Assembly: GCA_905202485.1 (NCBI GenBank)
Contig: CAJKRY010000001.1
Span: 62,001-126,000 of the forward strand
Direction of reading: 5' to 3'
Origin: an uncultured Methanomassiliicoccus sp.
GTDB lineage: Archaea > Thermoplasmatota > Thermoplasmata > Methanomassiliicoccales > Methanomassiliicoccaceae
DNA length: 64,000 nucleotides
The position numbers and the translations under genes are program-made. The notes under the pieces were generated by a model, which worked only from the letters and a program-made list of their open reading frames with translations, was not told where the DNA came from and made no database searches. Positions within the stretch are counted from its first letter, which is position 1. Every line of letters starts with the position of its first letter. Positions 34,290-43,669 of this stretch are shown here, in pieces.

Positions 34290-35690
34290 GTGGATAGATT
34301 AATCGTTATCTCCAACAGAGAACCCTATGTCCATGAGTATAATGGAGAGCGTATAGACTGTTCAGTCCCCACTGGAGGAGTTGTTGCTGCCATAGATCCT
34401 GTGATGCAGGCTGCAAAGGGTACCTGGATTGCCTGGGGAAGCGGAGATGCCGACAAAGACTGCAGCGATTCTAAAGGGTGCGTCAGAGTTCCTCCGGAAG
34501 ATCCTAAATACACTCTCCGCAGGATCTGGCTGACTCAGAAGGAAGTCAACGATTATTACCTGGGATTCAGCAACAGAGTAATCTGGCCCGTGTGCCACTT
34601 ATTCCAGGAAAATGCCCAGTTTAAAAAGAATTACTGGGAGACTTACAAAAGCGTGAATATGAAATTTGCCGATGCTGCAGCAGAAGAGCTGGAGAAAGGT
34701 GGCAGAGTATTCATTCAAGATGTGCATTTTTCATTAGTTCCAGACATGCTGAGGAATAAAGTGCCAGAGGCTGCCATAGCATTGTTCTGGCACATTCCCT
34801 TTCCAGCAGCAGAGACGTTTTCCTGCATACCGTGGAGAAGCGATCTTTTAAAGGGACTGCTGAGCGCAGATATGCTCGGATTCCATACCAAAGCTCATGC
34901 AGATAATTTCATTGCAACTGTATGCAGAGAGTTTCCTCAGGCTGAAGTAAATGATAATGTAATCAACTATAACGGCAGAAAAACAAAGGTTGCAGCAATC
35001 CCGATTGGAATTGATTATGAAACATATGCTAAAAATGGCAGCATGCAGAGCATTATAAAGGGAGCTGAGGCAACAAGAAAGTCAATCAATGCCGAGCGCA
35101 TAATTTTAGGAGTAGACAGACTAGACTACACTAAAGGAATTTTAAACAGATTTTTAGCATTCGAACGATACCTGGAAGCGAGTCCAAGAGCAAGAGAAAA
35201 GGTATCATTCATACAGGTAGCTTCTCCTACCAGGGTTAACATCAATGAATACAGAGAGATGAAAAGAAAAGTGGAGGAGAGCGTAGGCAGAATCAACGGC
35301 AGATTCCAAACTCCGTCATGGACCCCTATCATATATATCAACAGAAAAGTCGACGAGGACAAACTGCTGATGCTCTATAGAATAGCCGACGTTGCCATGG
35401 TTACACCAGTCATTGATGGAATGAATCTCGTAGCCAAAGAGTACGTAGCAGTAAATGAAAGAGGAGTGCTCATTCTCAGTGAATTTGCAGGAGCCAGTGA
35501 GGGGATGAAAGATGCGATAGTAGTAAATCCATACGATATTGAGTCAATGGCAAAAGCAATCCAGAAAGCTTTAAGGATGAAACAGAAAGAGAAAACAAAC
35601 CACTGCAGCAAACTCAGGAAGGAAGTTAAAGATCATGACATCTTCTGGTGGCTGGATGAATTCTTCAGACAATGGGAGTCTGATTACTGA
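34290..35690 (+). CDS. otsA: Trehalose-6-phosphate synthase
   Basis: A 466-residue GT20 family protein of normal length, with a GTG start. Motifs include VISNREPYVHEY, WHIPFPAAETFSCIPW, DMLGFHTKAHADNF, VDRLDYTKGILNRFLAFERY and VNPYDIESMAKAI. It transfers glucose from a nucleotide-glucose to glucose-6-phosphate. It overlaps otsB by 56 nt and begins a three-gene trehalose operon, most likely for osmotic or stress protection. Confidence 0.95.
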   Translation: MDRLIVISNREPYVHEYNGERIDCSVPTGGVVAAIDPVMQAAKGTWIAWGSGDADKDCSDSKGCVRVPPEDPKYTLRRIWLTQKEVNDYYLGFSNRVIWPVCHLFQENAQFKKNYWETYKSVNMKFADAAAEELEKGGRVFIQDVHFSLVPDMLRNKVPEAAIALFWHIPFPAAETFSCIPWRSDLLKGLLSADMLGFHTKAHADNFIATVCREFPQAEVNDNVINYNGRKTKVAAIPIGIDYETYAKNGSMQSIIKGAEATRKSINAERIILGVDRLDYTKGILNRFLAFERYLEASPRAREKVSFIQVASPTRVNINEYREMKRKVEESVGRINGRFQTPSWTPIIYINRKVDEDKLLMLYRIADVAMVTPVIDGMNLVAKEYVAVNERGVLILSEFAGASEGMKDAIVVNPYDIESMAKAIQKALRMKQKEKTNHCSKLRKEVKDHDIFWWLDEFFRQWESDY

Positions 35691-36393
35691 ACTCAATGTT
35701 CTGGCAAAATCACCCCGGCTTCTTTTGATGCTGGATTTTGACGGCACGATTTCTCCCATAGTGCCGACGCCCGAAGAGGCAGAGATAGACAAAGAAATAG
35801 AAATGATTCTAATTGAGCTGGAAAAACTTCCTTCAACGGATATCTGGATTGTCAGCGGCAGAAGCTTAGACGATCTGAAAAACAGAGTCCCTTTTAAAAA
35901 TCTGATCGGCAGCCACGGCATGGAATGTCCTTTTTCTGAAGGAAAAATAGACTGCGGCAATCTGCCAGAAGTGAAGAAAAATATTGAATGCTTATTAAAA
36001 AATTATAATGGAATTCATATTGAAGAAAAAGCCTATTCGGTGAGTGTGCATTACAGAAATGCAGATGCTGAAGATGAAGAAAGCATTAGAAATATTGTCA
36101 GAAAGAACTCTGGTGGCTTTGCCACAATTGAGGGGAAAAAAGTCATAGAGCTGAGAGCAAAGGGAAGAGACAAAGGGAATGTCTGCCGAATGCTCCTTGA
36201 TCATACAATGTGTGAGTCATCGATATACATAGGTGATGACACCACGGATGAAGATGCTTTCAGAGCTTTAAAGGAAAAGTCTGTGACCATAAAAATAGGC
36301 GATGGAAAAACCGATGCAAGATTTAGACTGAAAAACATAGATGATTTGAAATTAATTTTAAAGAAACTGCTTGAGGATCGATCGCTACCTTAA
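35635..36393 (+). CDS. otsB: Trehalose-6-phosphate phosphatase
   Basis: A 252-residue HAD-superfamily phosphatase. LLLMLDFDGTISPIVPTPEEA carries the nucleophilic Asp; IVSGRSLDDL, IGSHGMECPF, VIELRAKGRDKGN and YIGDDTTDEDAF supply the remaining HAD motifs. It dephosphorylates trehalose-6-phosphate to trehalose. The ATG lies inside the end of otsA; translation is probably coupled. A GTG/ATG closer to the otsA stop would also leave all motifs intact. Confidence 0.95.
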   Translation: MTSSGGWMNSSDNGSLITELNVLAKSPRLLLMLDFDGTISPIVPTPEEAEIDKEIEMILIELEKLPSTDIWIVSGRSLDDLKNRVPFKNLIGSHGMECPFSEGKIDCGNLPEVKKNIECLLKNYNGIHIEEKAYSVSVHYRNADAEDEESIRNIVRKNSGGFATIEGKKVIELRAKGRDKGNVCRMLLDHTMCESSIYIGDDTTDEDAFRALKEKSVTIKIGDGKTDARFRLKNIDDLKLILKKLLEDRSLP

Positions 36394-36425
36394 TATGATG
36401 CTTGCTGGAGATTAATTACTGCTTC

Positions 36426-37793
36426 ATGAAATTCAGCGGCCAGAATTCCAAAAAGAAATTTAAGATTCCACCTTTGGCTTACGCGGCAGCGGCAGTAGCA
36501 GCCATTGGTGGAATATTGTTTGGATTTGACACAGGGATCATTTCTGGAGCGATACTCTTTGTGCAGCAGGATTTTTCTCTGACTCTCTCTGAAAGATCCT
36601 GGGCCGTATCCATGGTTCTGGTCGGAGCCATAATCGGATCAGCTTCCGGAGGATATTTATCAGACAAGCTGGGAAGAAGAAAATCGATAATCAGTTCTGC
36701 TGTTTTGGTAATTATAGGGACAGCAGTAATCGCTGCATCATCTGATATTTATCTCTTCTTTGCCGGGCGGTTTATTATTGGAACAGGCATAGGCATTGCT
36801 TCTTTCATAAGTCCCATGTATATTTCTGAAGTAGCGCCTAAACGCATCAGAGGCGCCATGGTGTCCCTCACACAGCTTATGGTCACTATTGGAATACTTG
36901 TAGCCTACTTAGTCTCCCTATACTTCTCTCCGTCTGGAAACTGGAAAGCTATGTTTCTGGCTGCTGTCATCCCTGCCGCTGCTCTTTTGATTGGGATGGT
37001 TGTCCTTCCATCCAGTCCCAGATGGCTGGTTTTTAAAGGAAAGGTAGACAGTGCAAAACATGTAGCTGAAGAATTTTCATATGATAAGGAAAAGGCTGAT
37101 GAAGCAATTCATCAGATGGAAGTAGAAAATGAAGAACAGAAAAATACCAAAATCAATGAATTATGGTCTCCTGCGATTCGGCGTTTAGCTGTAATCGGCA
37201 TAATGCTGGCAATACTGCAGCAGGCTACAGGTATCAATACAGTCATCTACTTCGCTCCTACCATTTTCGAGTTTGCAGGTTATGCTGATGCTACAGCTTC
37301 AATAGCCGCCAGCGTCGGAGTCGGCATAGTAAATGTAATTTTAACAATAATATCAATATTCCTTGTAGACAGAATCGGAAGACGTCCATTATTGTTGATA
37401 AGTTTGAGCGGAATGATTTTGTCTCTTCTTGGGTTGAGCGTAGTATTCACTATTGGCGCTGCGTCACTTGGCGTTTATACAGCCGTGTTTTTAATGGCGT
37501 ACATTGCTTCATTTGCCATAGGCCTCGGACCGATATTTTGGCTGCTCATAGCAGAGATATATCCGCTCAGAGTAAGGGGCAAAGCGATGAGTGTGGCTAC
37601 AGTAGCTAACTGGGCTTCTAATTTCATAATTTCATTGACATTTCTAGGACTTGTAGGACTGCTGGGAACCAATGGGGTGTTTTTCATATATGCTGTCGTG
37701 GGCATATTCTCACTCATTTTTGTCTGGAGGTTTATACCCGAAACAAAAGGTCTTTCATTAGAAGAAATCGCTGAAAGTGACCAGACAAAATAA
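36426..37793 (+). CDS. MFS sugar transporter (SP family)
   Basis: A 455-residue, 12-helix permease. Sugar-porter signatures are GFDTGIISGA, GYLSDKLGRRKSI, the helix 6 end LPSSPRWLVFKGK, QQATGINTVIYFAPTIF, VDRIGRRPLLL and the C-terminal PETKGLSLEEI. It resembles XylE/GLUT-like proton symporters, so it may import glucose for trehalose synthesis, or trehalose itself. ATG 36426 has GGAGAT 11 nt upstream; an upstream TTG is possible. It is the last gene of the otsA-otsB operon. Confidence 0.9.
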   Translation: MKFSGQNSKKKFKIPPLAYAAAAVAAIGGILFGFDTGIISGAILFVQQDFSLTLSERSWAVSMVLVGAIIGSASGGYLSDKLGRRKSIISSAVLVIIGTAVIAASSDIYLFFAGRFIIGTGIGIASFISPMYISEVAPKRIRGAMVSLTQLMVTIGILVAYLVSLYFSPSGNWKAMFLAAVIPAAALLIGMVVLPSSPRWLVFKGKVDSAKHVAEEFSYDKEKADEAIHQMEVENEEQKNTKINELWSPAIRRLAVIGIMLAILQQATGINTVIYFAPTIFEFAGYADATASIAASVGVGIVNVILTIISIFLVDRIGRRPLLLISLSGMILSLLGLSVVFTIGAASLGVYTAVFLMAYIASFAIGLGPIFWLLIAEIYPLRVRGKAMSVATVANWASNFIISLTFLGLVGLLGTNGVFFIYAVVGIFSLIFVWRFIPETKGLSLEEIAESDQTK

Positions 37794-38386
37794 ATGACTG
37801 ATGTATATGTTTCATTGAGTATGAAAGTGCGTGTAAATCAGTATAATAAAATTCTAATTTTGAATGTGCAGGAGTATTCTCATCAAAAATGAAAGTAGAA
37901 TTTATAGTGAACAAGAAGTTTATGACACGAAACGATTATTGATTGATAAGTATGAGTGGATTGTACGAAGGTTAAGTAAGTCTTTAAATGACCGTTTGTT
38001 CAAACTAACTATCATCTTAAAATTCAATCGTTACAGCATATATTATAGAACGCAAGATTATTTGAGTGCAGAATCGTTAATTATCTAAGAGTATAATTTT
38101 TATTTATCATATGTATTATTAATTCTTACCAGACATTAAGGTATCATTAAATGTAGAATGTACTCGTTCATATTTTGACACTGTAGACTCATAATGAGGT
38201 TTGGATCAAGTCTGCATCTTACATTGTATGTCTTGCATCACTGATGGTTACCTCATGAGATGTGAATTAAACAATAACCTAGTTCATCATATTATTGAGA
38301 ATATGTTGATTGAAGTATGCAGAGCGGCGATCCGCATACTTTAAGTACTCTTAGTTCCGTGAATTCTTATCCTTGGGGAGATATAT
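37794..38386. other. Intergenic region before the oxidoreductase operon
   Basis: About 590 AT-rich bases with no gene I would defend; an open frame at 37864-38088 has no family resemblance. The last part holds the porC promoter and a 29-nt near-palindrome (see the separate entry). Confidence 0.4.
38313..38341 (+). promoter_or_regulatory. 29-nt near-palindrome before porC
   Basis: Perfect 8-nt arms AAGTATGC and GCATACTT; the inner bases (GA, CG, CG, TC) are also symmetrical, so 24 of 29 positions are palindromic. A TATA-like CATATTATTG lies near 38288, placing the element around the transcription start. It could be an operator or a 5'-UTR hairpin. Confidence 0.6.
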
Positions 38387-38947
38387 TTGTCACAAGTTTC
38401 CAAGGATATTATAGAAATAAGATTTCACGGCAGGGGAGGCCAGGGAGCTGTCATAGCTTCAGAAATTCTTGCAAAAGCTGCAATCAAAGAAGGCATGTAT
38501 GCCTCAGCCTTTCCAAGTTTTGGTGTTGAAAGAAGAGGAGCACCGGTTTCAGCGTTCTGCAGAATCTCCAGTAAGCCAATACGAACTCATGCTAGCATAT
38601 ATGAGCCTGATTATGTAATAGTTCTTGACCAGGGTCTGATAAAATTAACAAACGTCCTTCAGGGAATGAAATCAGACGGCACTGCAATAGTAAATACTTC
38701 AAAAAGCGCTGAAGAGTTAGGTCTGCCGGACAGCACTGTAACGTTTGACGCCACTTCGGCAGCTTTAAAATTCGGGCTCGGCAGTCAGACTTCCCCCATT
38801 GTAAATACAGCAATCCTGGGAGCATTTGCCAAGGTCTGTGACGTCGTGCCCATGGATTCCATAGTGAAGTGCATAAGAGAGTCTGTACCGGCTAAAAGAG
38901 AAGAAAATGCTGCTGCTGCAGAATTTGCATATGGAGTGGTAGCATGA
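38387..38947 (+). CDS. porC: Pyruvate:ferredoxin oxidoreductase gamma subunit
   Basis: A 186-residue subunit (TTG start, GGGGAG upstream). [18 protein letters not shown] is the hallmark of gamma subunits of 2-oxoacid oxidoreductases. The order gamma-delta-alpha-beta with overlapping genes is that of archaeal PorCDAB, supporting pyruvate over branched-chain 2-oxoacids, although VorCDAB cannot be excluded without alignments. It overlaps porD by an ATGA. Confidence 0.85.
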
Positions 38948-39213
38948 ACTTCCAGGACCTGCCCAGTATGCCAGTGGCAAACCAGAGCACCGAAAAAATA
39001 ACAACCGGAGACTGGAGAACAATCAGACCTGTTTTAAATAAAGACTTATGCGACAGATGCTACCAGTGTTGGACATTCTGCCCTGATGTCAGTGTCATCG
39101 TTGAAGAAGAAGGATCATTTCCCAAGGTAGATCTGAACCACTGCAAAGGCTGCGGCATCTGCTCTATTGAATGCTCCAAACAGGCAATCACCATGGTGAG
39201 GGAAGATCTATGA
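38944..39213 (+). CDS. porD: Pyruvate:ferredoxin oxidoreductase delta subunit (2[4Fe-4S])
   Basis: An 89-residue ferredoxin-like subunit. Two clusters are bound by CDRCYQCWTFCPD and CKGCGICSIECSKQA. It carries electrons from the TPP site to external ferredoxin. It overlaps both neighbouring genes by four bases. Confidence 0.9.
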   Translation: MNFQDLPSMPVANQSTEKITTGDWRTIRPVLNKDLCDRCYQCWTFCPDVSVIVEEEGSFPKVDLNHCKGCGICSIECSKQAITMVREDL

Positions 39214-40367
39214 TTGAGGCTTCAACTGGAAACTATGCAGCAGCTCAGGCAGCAAAGCTGGCTAAAGCAGACGTAGTAGCTGTATATCCAATCACACCTC
39301 AGACGACAATCTCAGAATATGTCGCCTCGATGGTTCAGAAAGGAGAAATGAATGCTGAATTTCTGCTGATGGAAAGCGAGCACTCTGCAATGTCGGCATT
39401 AATAGGCGCGTCAACCATAGGAGCAAGAACATTCACAGCCACATCATCCCACGGTTTGGCATTAATGCACGAAATGCTGATGTGGGCAGTCGGAGCAAGA
39501 ACACCAATCGTAATGCCCGTAGCAGCCAGAGCAATCGGGGGGCCGTGGAACATATGGGGGGATCATCAGGATGCTATTTCAGAAAGAGACACGGGCTGGC
39601 TGCAGTTCTTCTGCGAAAACAACCAGGAAGTTTTAGACACCATTCTCATGGCTTACAGAATTGCAGAAGACAGAAAGGTAATGCTACCTGCCATGGTTGT
39701 AGAAGACGGCTTTGTTCTTTCACATACTGTAGAAAGAATTGACATTCCAGACCAGGAAGAAGTAGACGCATATCTTCCAAAATACAGTCCGGAATTCTTT
39801 GCTGACACAGAAAACCCGATGAGATTCGGCGGATTGGTCACTCCGGACTTGTGGACTGAATTCAGGTATCGCATAGCAGAGTCTCATGAAGCCTCAAGAG
39901 AAAAACTAAAAGCAGCTGAAAAAGACTTTGAGAAAGTGTTCGGAAGAAGCTACGGCAGCCCTGTAGAAACATACCGTTGTGAAGATGCAGATGCCGTGCT
40001 GATAGCCGCTGGCGCAGTAGCCGGAACAGCGAAAGAAGTAGCAGACCAGCTCAGAGAAGAAGGGAAGAAAGTTGGAGTAGCAAGAATACGCGTATTTAGA
40101 CCGTTTCCCTCTGAAGAGATAAGAAAGCTTGTTTCCTCCGTGCCGTCCGTAGGAGTTCTGGATAAAAGTTATACTTTCGGAGACGGAGGAGCTATGTTTA
40201 ATGAGGTCAGGTCTGCAGCCGGAACTCTAGAAATAGGAAGTTACATCGCTGGACTCGGCGGAAGAGACGTGCCTCCAAAAGTGCTGATTAAAATTTTTAA
40301 TAATATTTTAGAGAAAAACAGAGGAACCGTCTGGGCGGACCTCAAAGGAGGAGATTTTGATGACTGA
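39210..40367 (+). CDS. porA: Pyruvate:ferredoxin oxidoreductase alpha subunit
   Basis: A 385-residue subunit from ATG 39210. YPITPQTTISEYVASMV, LLMESEHSAMSALIGAS, GARTFTATSSHGLALMHEM and ARIRVFRPFPSEEI match the alpha subunit, which helps bind the pyrophosphate of TPP and CoA. The upstream frame overlaps porD and is not used. Confidence 0.9.
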   Translation: MIEASTGNYAAAQAAKLAKADVVAVYPITPQTTISEYVASMVQKGEMNAEFLLMESEHSAMSALIGASTIGARTFTATSSHGLALMHEMLMWAVGARTPIVMPVAARAIGGPWNIWGDHQDAISERDTGWLQFFCENNQEVLDTILMAYRIAEDRKVMLPAMVVEDGFVLSHTVERIDIPDQEEVDAYLPKYSPEFFADTENPMRFGGLVTPDLWTEFRYRIAESHEASREKLKAAEKDFEKVFGRSYGSPVETYRCEDADAVLIAAGAVAGTAKEVADQLREEGKKVGVARIRVFRPFPSEEIRKLVSSVPSVGVLDKSYTFGDGGAMFNEVRSAAGTLEIGSYIAGLGGRDVPPKVLIKIFNNILEKNRGTVWADLKGGDFDD

Positions 40368-41238
40368 GTTTCAATTCCCGCTACCTAAAGAAGAATATAT
40401 GTACCCTGGACATTCCGCATGCCCTGGCTGCGGAGAACCGATTTCTATGAGAATGCTGCTTAAGGCTTTGGGACCAAATACGATTATGAATGTCCCAGCG
40501 GGCTGCTGCGCGGTAATCCCTGGAGTCTGGCCTACATATTCATTAAAAATACCGCTGGTAGACCACGCTTTTGAATGCACCGGAGCAGTATCTTCAGGAA
40601 TAAGAGCAGCTTTGGATCACTTCGGAAAAGATGACGTGACTGTAGTAGGATGGGCGGGAGACGGAGGCACGGCAGACATCGGCCTGCAGTCCCTTTCAGG
40701 CGCAGTGGACAGAGGCACCGACATGCTGTATGTGATGTATGATAATGAAGCATACATGAATACAGGAAATCAATGCAGCTCTGCCACCCCGTGCGGAGCT
40801 AACACTACTACAACACCAGGCGGAAAAAACCATCAAAGAACAAAGAAAGACGTTATGAAGATGATGATCGCCAACGGCATAGTGTACGGCGCATCCCTCA
40901 ATCCTGCGTTTCCTGAAGATTTTATAGAGAAAGTCGTAACAGCCAAAGGCATCAAGGGTCCTAAGTTCCTGCACATACTTTCACCGTGCCCTTCAGGCTG
41001 GAAATTTGACCCTCGAAATACTATAAAAATTGCAAGGCTTGCCACTGAAACAGGAGTGTTTCCTCTTTACGAATATCGCAACAGAGAGACAATTTTTACC
41101 AAAGACCTTAAAAATAGGAAGCCGCTTGAAGAGTATCTCCGCCTCCAGGGACGTTTCAAACATTTGTCTCAGGCCGATGTGGAAGGAATGCAAAGAATTC
41201 TTGATGAAAGCATTCAGAAACTTCTGAAGGAGGAGTAG
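40360..41238 (+). CDS. porB: Pyruvate:ferredoxin oxidoreductase beta subunit
   Basis: A 292-residue TPP-binding subunit. HSACPGCGEPISMRMLLKAL, VPAGCCAVIPGVWP, GWAGDGGTADIG and DNEAYMNTGNQCSSATPCGA fit PorB; the MNTG-Q-SSATP segment is typical of the pyruvate enzyme. It makes acetyl-CoA from pyruvate (or the reverse, in fixation). AGGAGG precedes the ATG. The stop is TAG, 11 nt before iorA; read-through would add about 22 residues. Confidence 0.9.
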   Translation: MTEFQFPLPKEEYMYPGHSACPGCGEPISMRMLLKALGPNTIMNVPAGCCAVIPGVWPTYSLKIPLVDHAFECTGAVSSGIRAALDHFGKDDVTVVGWAGDGGTADIGLQSLSGAVDRGTDMLYVMYDNEAYMNTGNQCSSATPCGANTTTTPGGKNHQRTKKDVMKMMIANGIVYGASLNPAFPEDFIEKVVTAKGIKGPKFLHILSPCPSGWKFDPRNTIKIARLATETGVFPLYEYRNRETIFTKDLKNRKPLEEYLRLQGRFKHLSQADVEGMQRILDESIQKLLKEE

Positions 41239-41249
41239 AGGGTGACTGG

Positions 41250-43064
41250 TTGGAAAAACTGCTTGCGGACAGCGGGAGAATCCTCCTGCTCGGTAATGAA
41301 GCTATAGCACGGGGATTAATTGAAGCCGGATGCGGGGTAGCTGCCACATATCCAGGGACTCCTTCCTCTGAAATAGGAGGAGTTCTGGATGACGTAGCTG
41401 ACAAAGTTGGCATGTATTTTGAATATTCTGTCAACGAAATTGTGGCAATGGAAGTGGCGGCTGCAGCCGCAGTCTCCGGAGTACGATCATTTGCTTTCAT
41501 GAAGCATGTAGGGCTGAATGTAGCAGCTGATGCTTTCATGACTCTGTCTTATGTAGGAGTAAGAGCCGGCATGGTTATTCTGACTGCAGATGATCCGTCA
41601 ATCCATTCATCACAGAGTGAGCAGGACAACAGATATTACGCAAAATTTGGCTTAGTGCCGATGCTGGAACCTACTACTCCTGCTGAATGTAAAGACATGA
41701 TCATTGAAGCTTTCGAGCTCTCAGAGAAGCTGCACAGCCCTGTGCTGGTCAGAACTACCACAAGAGTAAATCATGCCAGAGGTGCAGTCAGTCTCAGTAA
41801 GCCAAGAAAAATAGAAAGGAAGGGAGTATTCGAAAAAGATCCTGCCCACCTTGTAACAGTACCGGCAAATGCCAGAAGAGACAGGATCGACCAGCTTGAA
41901 AGGATCGGAAAAGCACAGAAACTGTCGGAAATTTCTCCTTTGAATTATATTACTGGCAGTGGATCTGATGGGATCATTACCAGTGGCGTGTCGTATACCT
42001 ACGCGGCTGAATACATTGAAGATGCTGAAATCCTCAAACTCGGATTCAGCTACCCGCTTCCAGAAGAAAAAATCAAAAAGTTCCTGCAGAACAAGAGTAG
42101 AGTAGTTGTCATTGAAGAGCTGGAGCCGGTCATTGAAGACGAAGTCAGAAGAATAGCTCAGCAGAACAGCATAAAAACAGAGATCATCGGTAAAAGAACA
42201 GGCCATCTGCCGAGAGCTTATGAGTATTCTCCAGACACCCTGAACGCTCTGTCCAGCATATTGAAAATCAAAAAAGAAGCCCAGCCGCTTTCATCTGAGA
42301 TTAAGCTTCCTTCAAGGCCCCCGGTCCTCTGTGCAGGCTGCCCCCACCGTTCCACCTTTTATGCTACAAAAAAAGCAGTGGGAAAAGAAGGCGCTATTTA
42401 CTGTACAGATATAGGTTGCTACACATTGGGAGTTCAGCCACCGATGAACTGTGCTGATATCACCCTCTGCATGGGCTCATCTATAGGAACTGCAGGAGGA
42501 TTCTCAGAAGCTGCAGACAAAAGGGCTGTGGCATTCATCGGAGACTCGACATTCTTCCACGGCGGAATACCCGGGCTGATTAATGCAGGCTACAATAAAC
42601 ACAACAACCTGGTGCTTGTAATCTTAGACAACAGAACCACTGCCATGACCGGACACCAGCCCAACCCTGGAACCGGCAGAGATTACGGCGGAATAGAGAG
42701 CCCTCCCCTGAAGATCGAACCACTGGTAAGAGCATGCGGAATTGAATTTGTCAAGACTGTTAACCCTTATGATCTTGCAGCTACAGAAGAAGCTGTCAAA
42801 GAAGCTCTGGAATTTAACGGTCCAGCAGTGATTGTAAGTGAGCATGCCTGCCCTCTGCTGAGAAAGAAAGAGGGAAAACTGGAAAAGAAACTGTATGAAG
42901 TCAACAGGGAAAAATGCATCAACTGCAAAATATGCCTAAGCAAATTTTCGTGCCCTGCATTAAGCGTCGATGACGGAAAACCCCTGATTGACAAAACTTC
43001 CTGCATAGGCTGCGGAGGATGTGCCCAGGTTTGTCCTCAAAATGCAATAGAGGTGAAACAATGA
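41250..43064 (+). CDS. iorA: Indolepyruvate:ferredoxin oxidoreductase alpha subunit
   Basis: A 604-residue subunit (TTG start). GNEAIARGLIEAGCGVAATYPG is the N-terminal alpha domain; CAGCPHRSTFYATKKA and FIGDSTFFHGGIPGLINAGYN form the TPP domain; two [4Fe-4S] motifs end the protein (CINCKICLSKFSC, CIGCGGCAQVCP). With IorB it oxidatively decarboxylates aryl pyruvates from aromatic amino acids, or in methanogens makes aryl pyruvates from aryl acetates. Confidence 0.95.
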   Translation: MEKLLADSGRILLLGNEAIARGLIEAGCGVAATYPGTPSSEIGGVLDDVADKVGMYFEYSVNEIVAMEVAAAAAVSGVRSFAFMKHVGLNVAADAFMTLSYVGVRAGMVILTADDPSIHSSQSEQDNRYYAKFGLVPMLEPTTPAECKDMIIEAFELSEKLHSPVLVRTTTRVNHARGAVSLSKPRKIERKGVFEKDPAHLVTVPANARRDRIDQLERIGKAQKLSEISPLNYITGSGSDGIITSGVSYTYAAEYIEDAEILKLGFSYPLPEEKIKKFLQNKSRVVVIEELEPVIEDEVRRIAQQNSIKTEIIGKRTGHLPRAYEYSPDTLNALSSILKIKKEAQPLSSEIKLPSRPPVLCAGCPHRSTFYATKKAVGKEGAIYCTDIGCYTLGVQPPMNCADITLCMGSSIGTAGGFSEAADKRAVAFIGDSTFFHGGIPGLINAGYNKHNNLVLVILDNRTTAMTGHQPNPGTGRDYGGIESPPLKIEPLVRACGIEFVKTVNPYDLAATEEAVKEALEFNGPAVIVSEHACPLLRKKEGKLEKKLYEVNREKCINCKICLSKFSCPALSVDDGKPLIDKTSCIGCGGCAQVCPQNAIEVKQ

Positions 43065-43669
43065 AATACGGAATTCAGCTGGTAGGCGTAGGAGGACAGG
43101 GAGTGCTTCTGGCCTCGACTGTATTAGGCAGCGCTGCTGTCTCGGAAGGCATGGATGCCGCCATGTCTGAAGTCCACGGAATGGCTCAGAGAGGAGGAAG
43201 CGTCCAGTGTACCGTACGTATCGGCCAGGGCGTGCTAAGTCCTCTGCTGGCTCAGGGAGAGGCCAACGTTCTTCTTGGTTTCGAGCCTGCTGAAACCTGC
43301 AGAAATCTGATCTATGCCAATAAAGACACGTATGTCATTACAAACACTGTTCCTGTAGTGCCTGTTACCGTCTCCTCCGGCATGGAAGAATATCCTGCCG
43401 TGGATGACATTATCAAAGCAGTAAAGGACAGCGGAGTATCCAGACTGATAGCGATTGATGCTGTCAACATGGCCCAAGAAGCAGGGAATGCCATCGCTGC
43501 AAACTCTGTCTTGATAGGCGCCATGTCTGCAGTGCCTGGATTTCCCCTTTCTAAAGAAAAAATGCTTAGCATACTTTTAGAAAGAGTGCCGGCAAAAGCT
43601 AAGGATGTTAACCAGAAAGCATTCGAAATGGGGTATGAGGCAGCGTTTAAATGCCTCTCGCCTCAATAA
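43061..43669 (+). CDS. iorB: Indolepyruvate:ferredoxin oxidoreductase beta subunit
   Basis: A 202-residue subunit. MKYGIQLVGVGGQGVLLAST begins the gamma-type fold, with MSEVHGMAQRGGSVQCTVRI typical of IorB. The ATG overlaps the iorA stop (ATGA), so translation is coupled. It is the last gene of the six-gene porCDAB-iorAB run and is convergent with thiE. Confidence 0.95.
   Translation: MKYGIQLVGVGGQGVLLASTVLGSAAVSEGMDAAMSEVHGMAQRGGSVQCTVRIGQGVLSPLLAQGEANVLLGFEPAETCRNLIYANKDTYVITNTVPVVPVTVSSGMEEYPAVDDIIKAVKDSGVSRLIAIDAVNMAQEAGNAIAANSVLIGAMSAVPGFPLSKEKMLSILLERVPAKAKDVNQKAFEMGYEAAFKCLSPQ

Noticed and set aside
37864..38088. 74-codon open frame before porC
   Set aside because: No family resemblance, poor start context, and AT-rich sequence of the kind that opens frames by chance.
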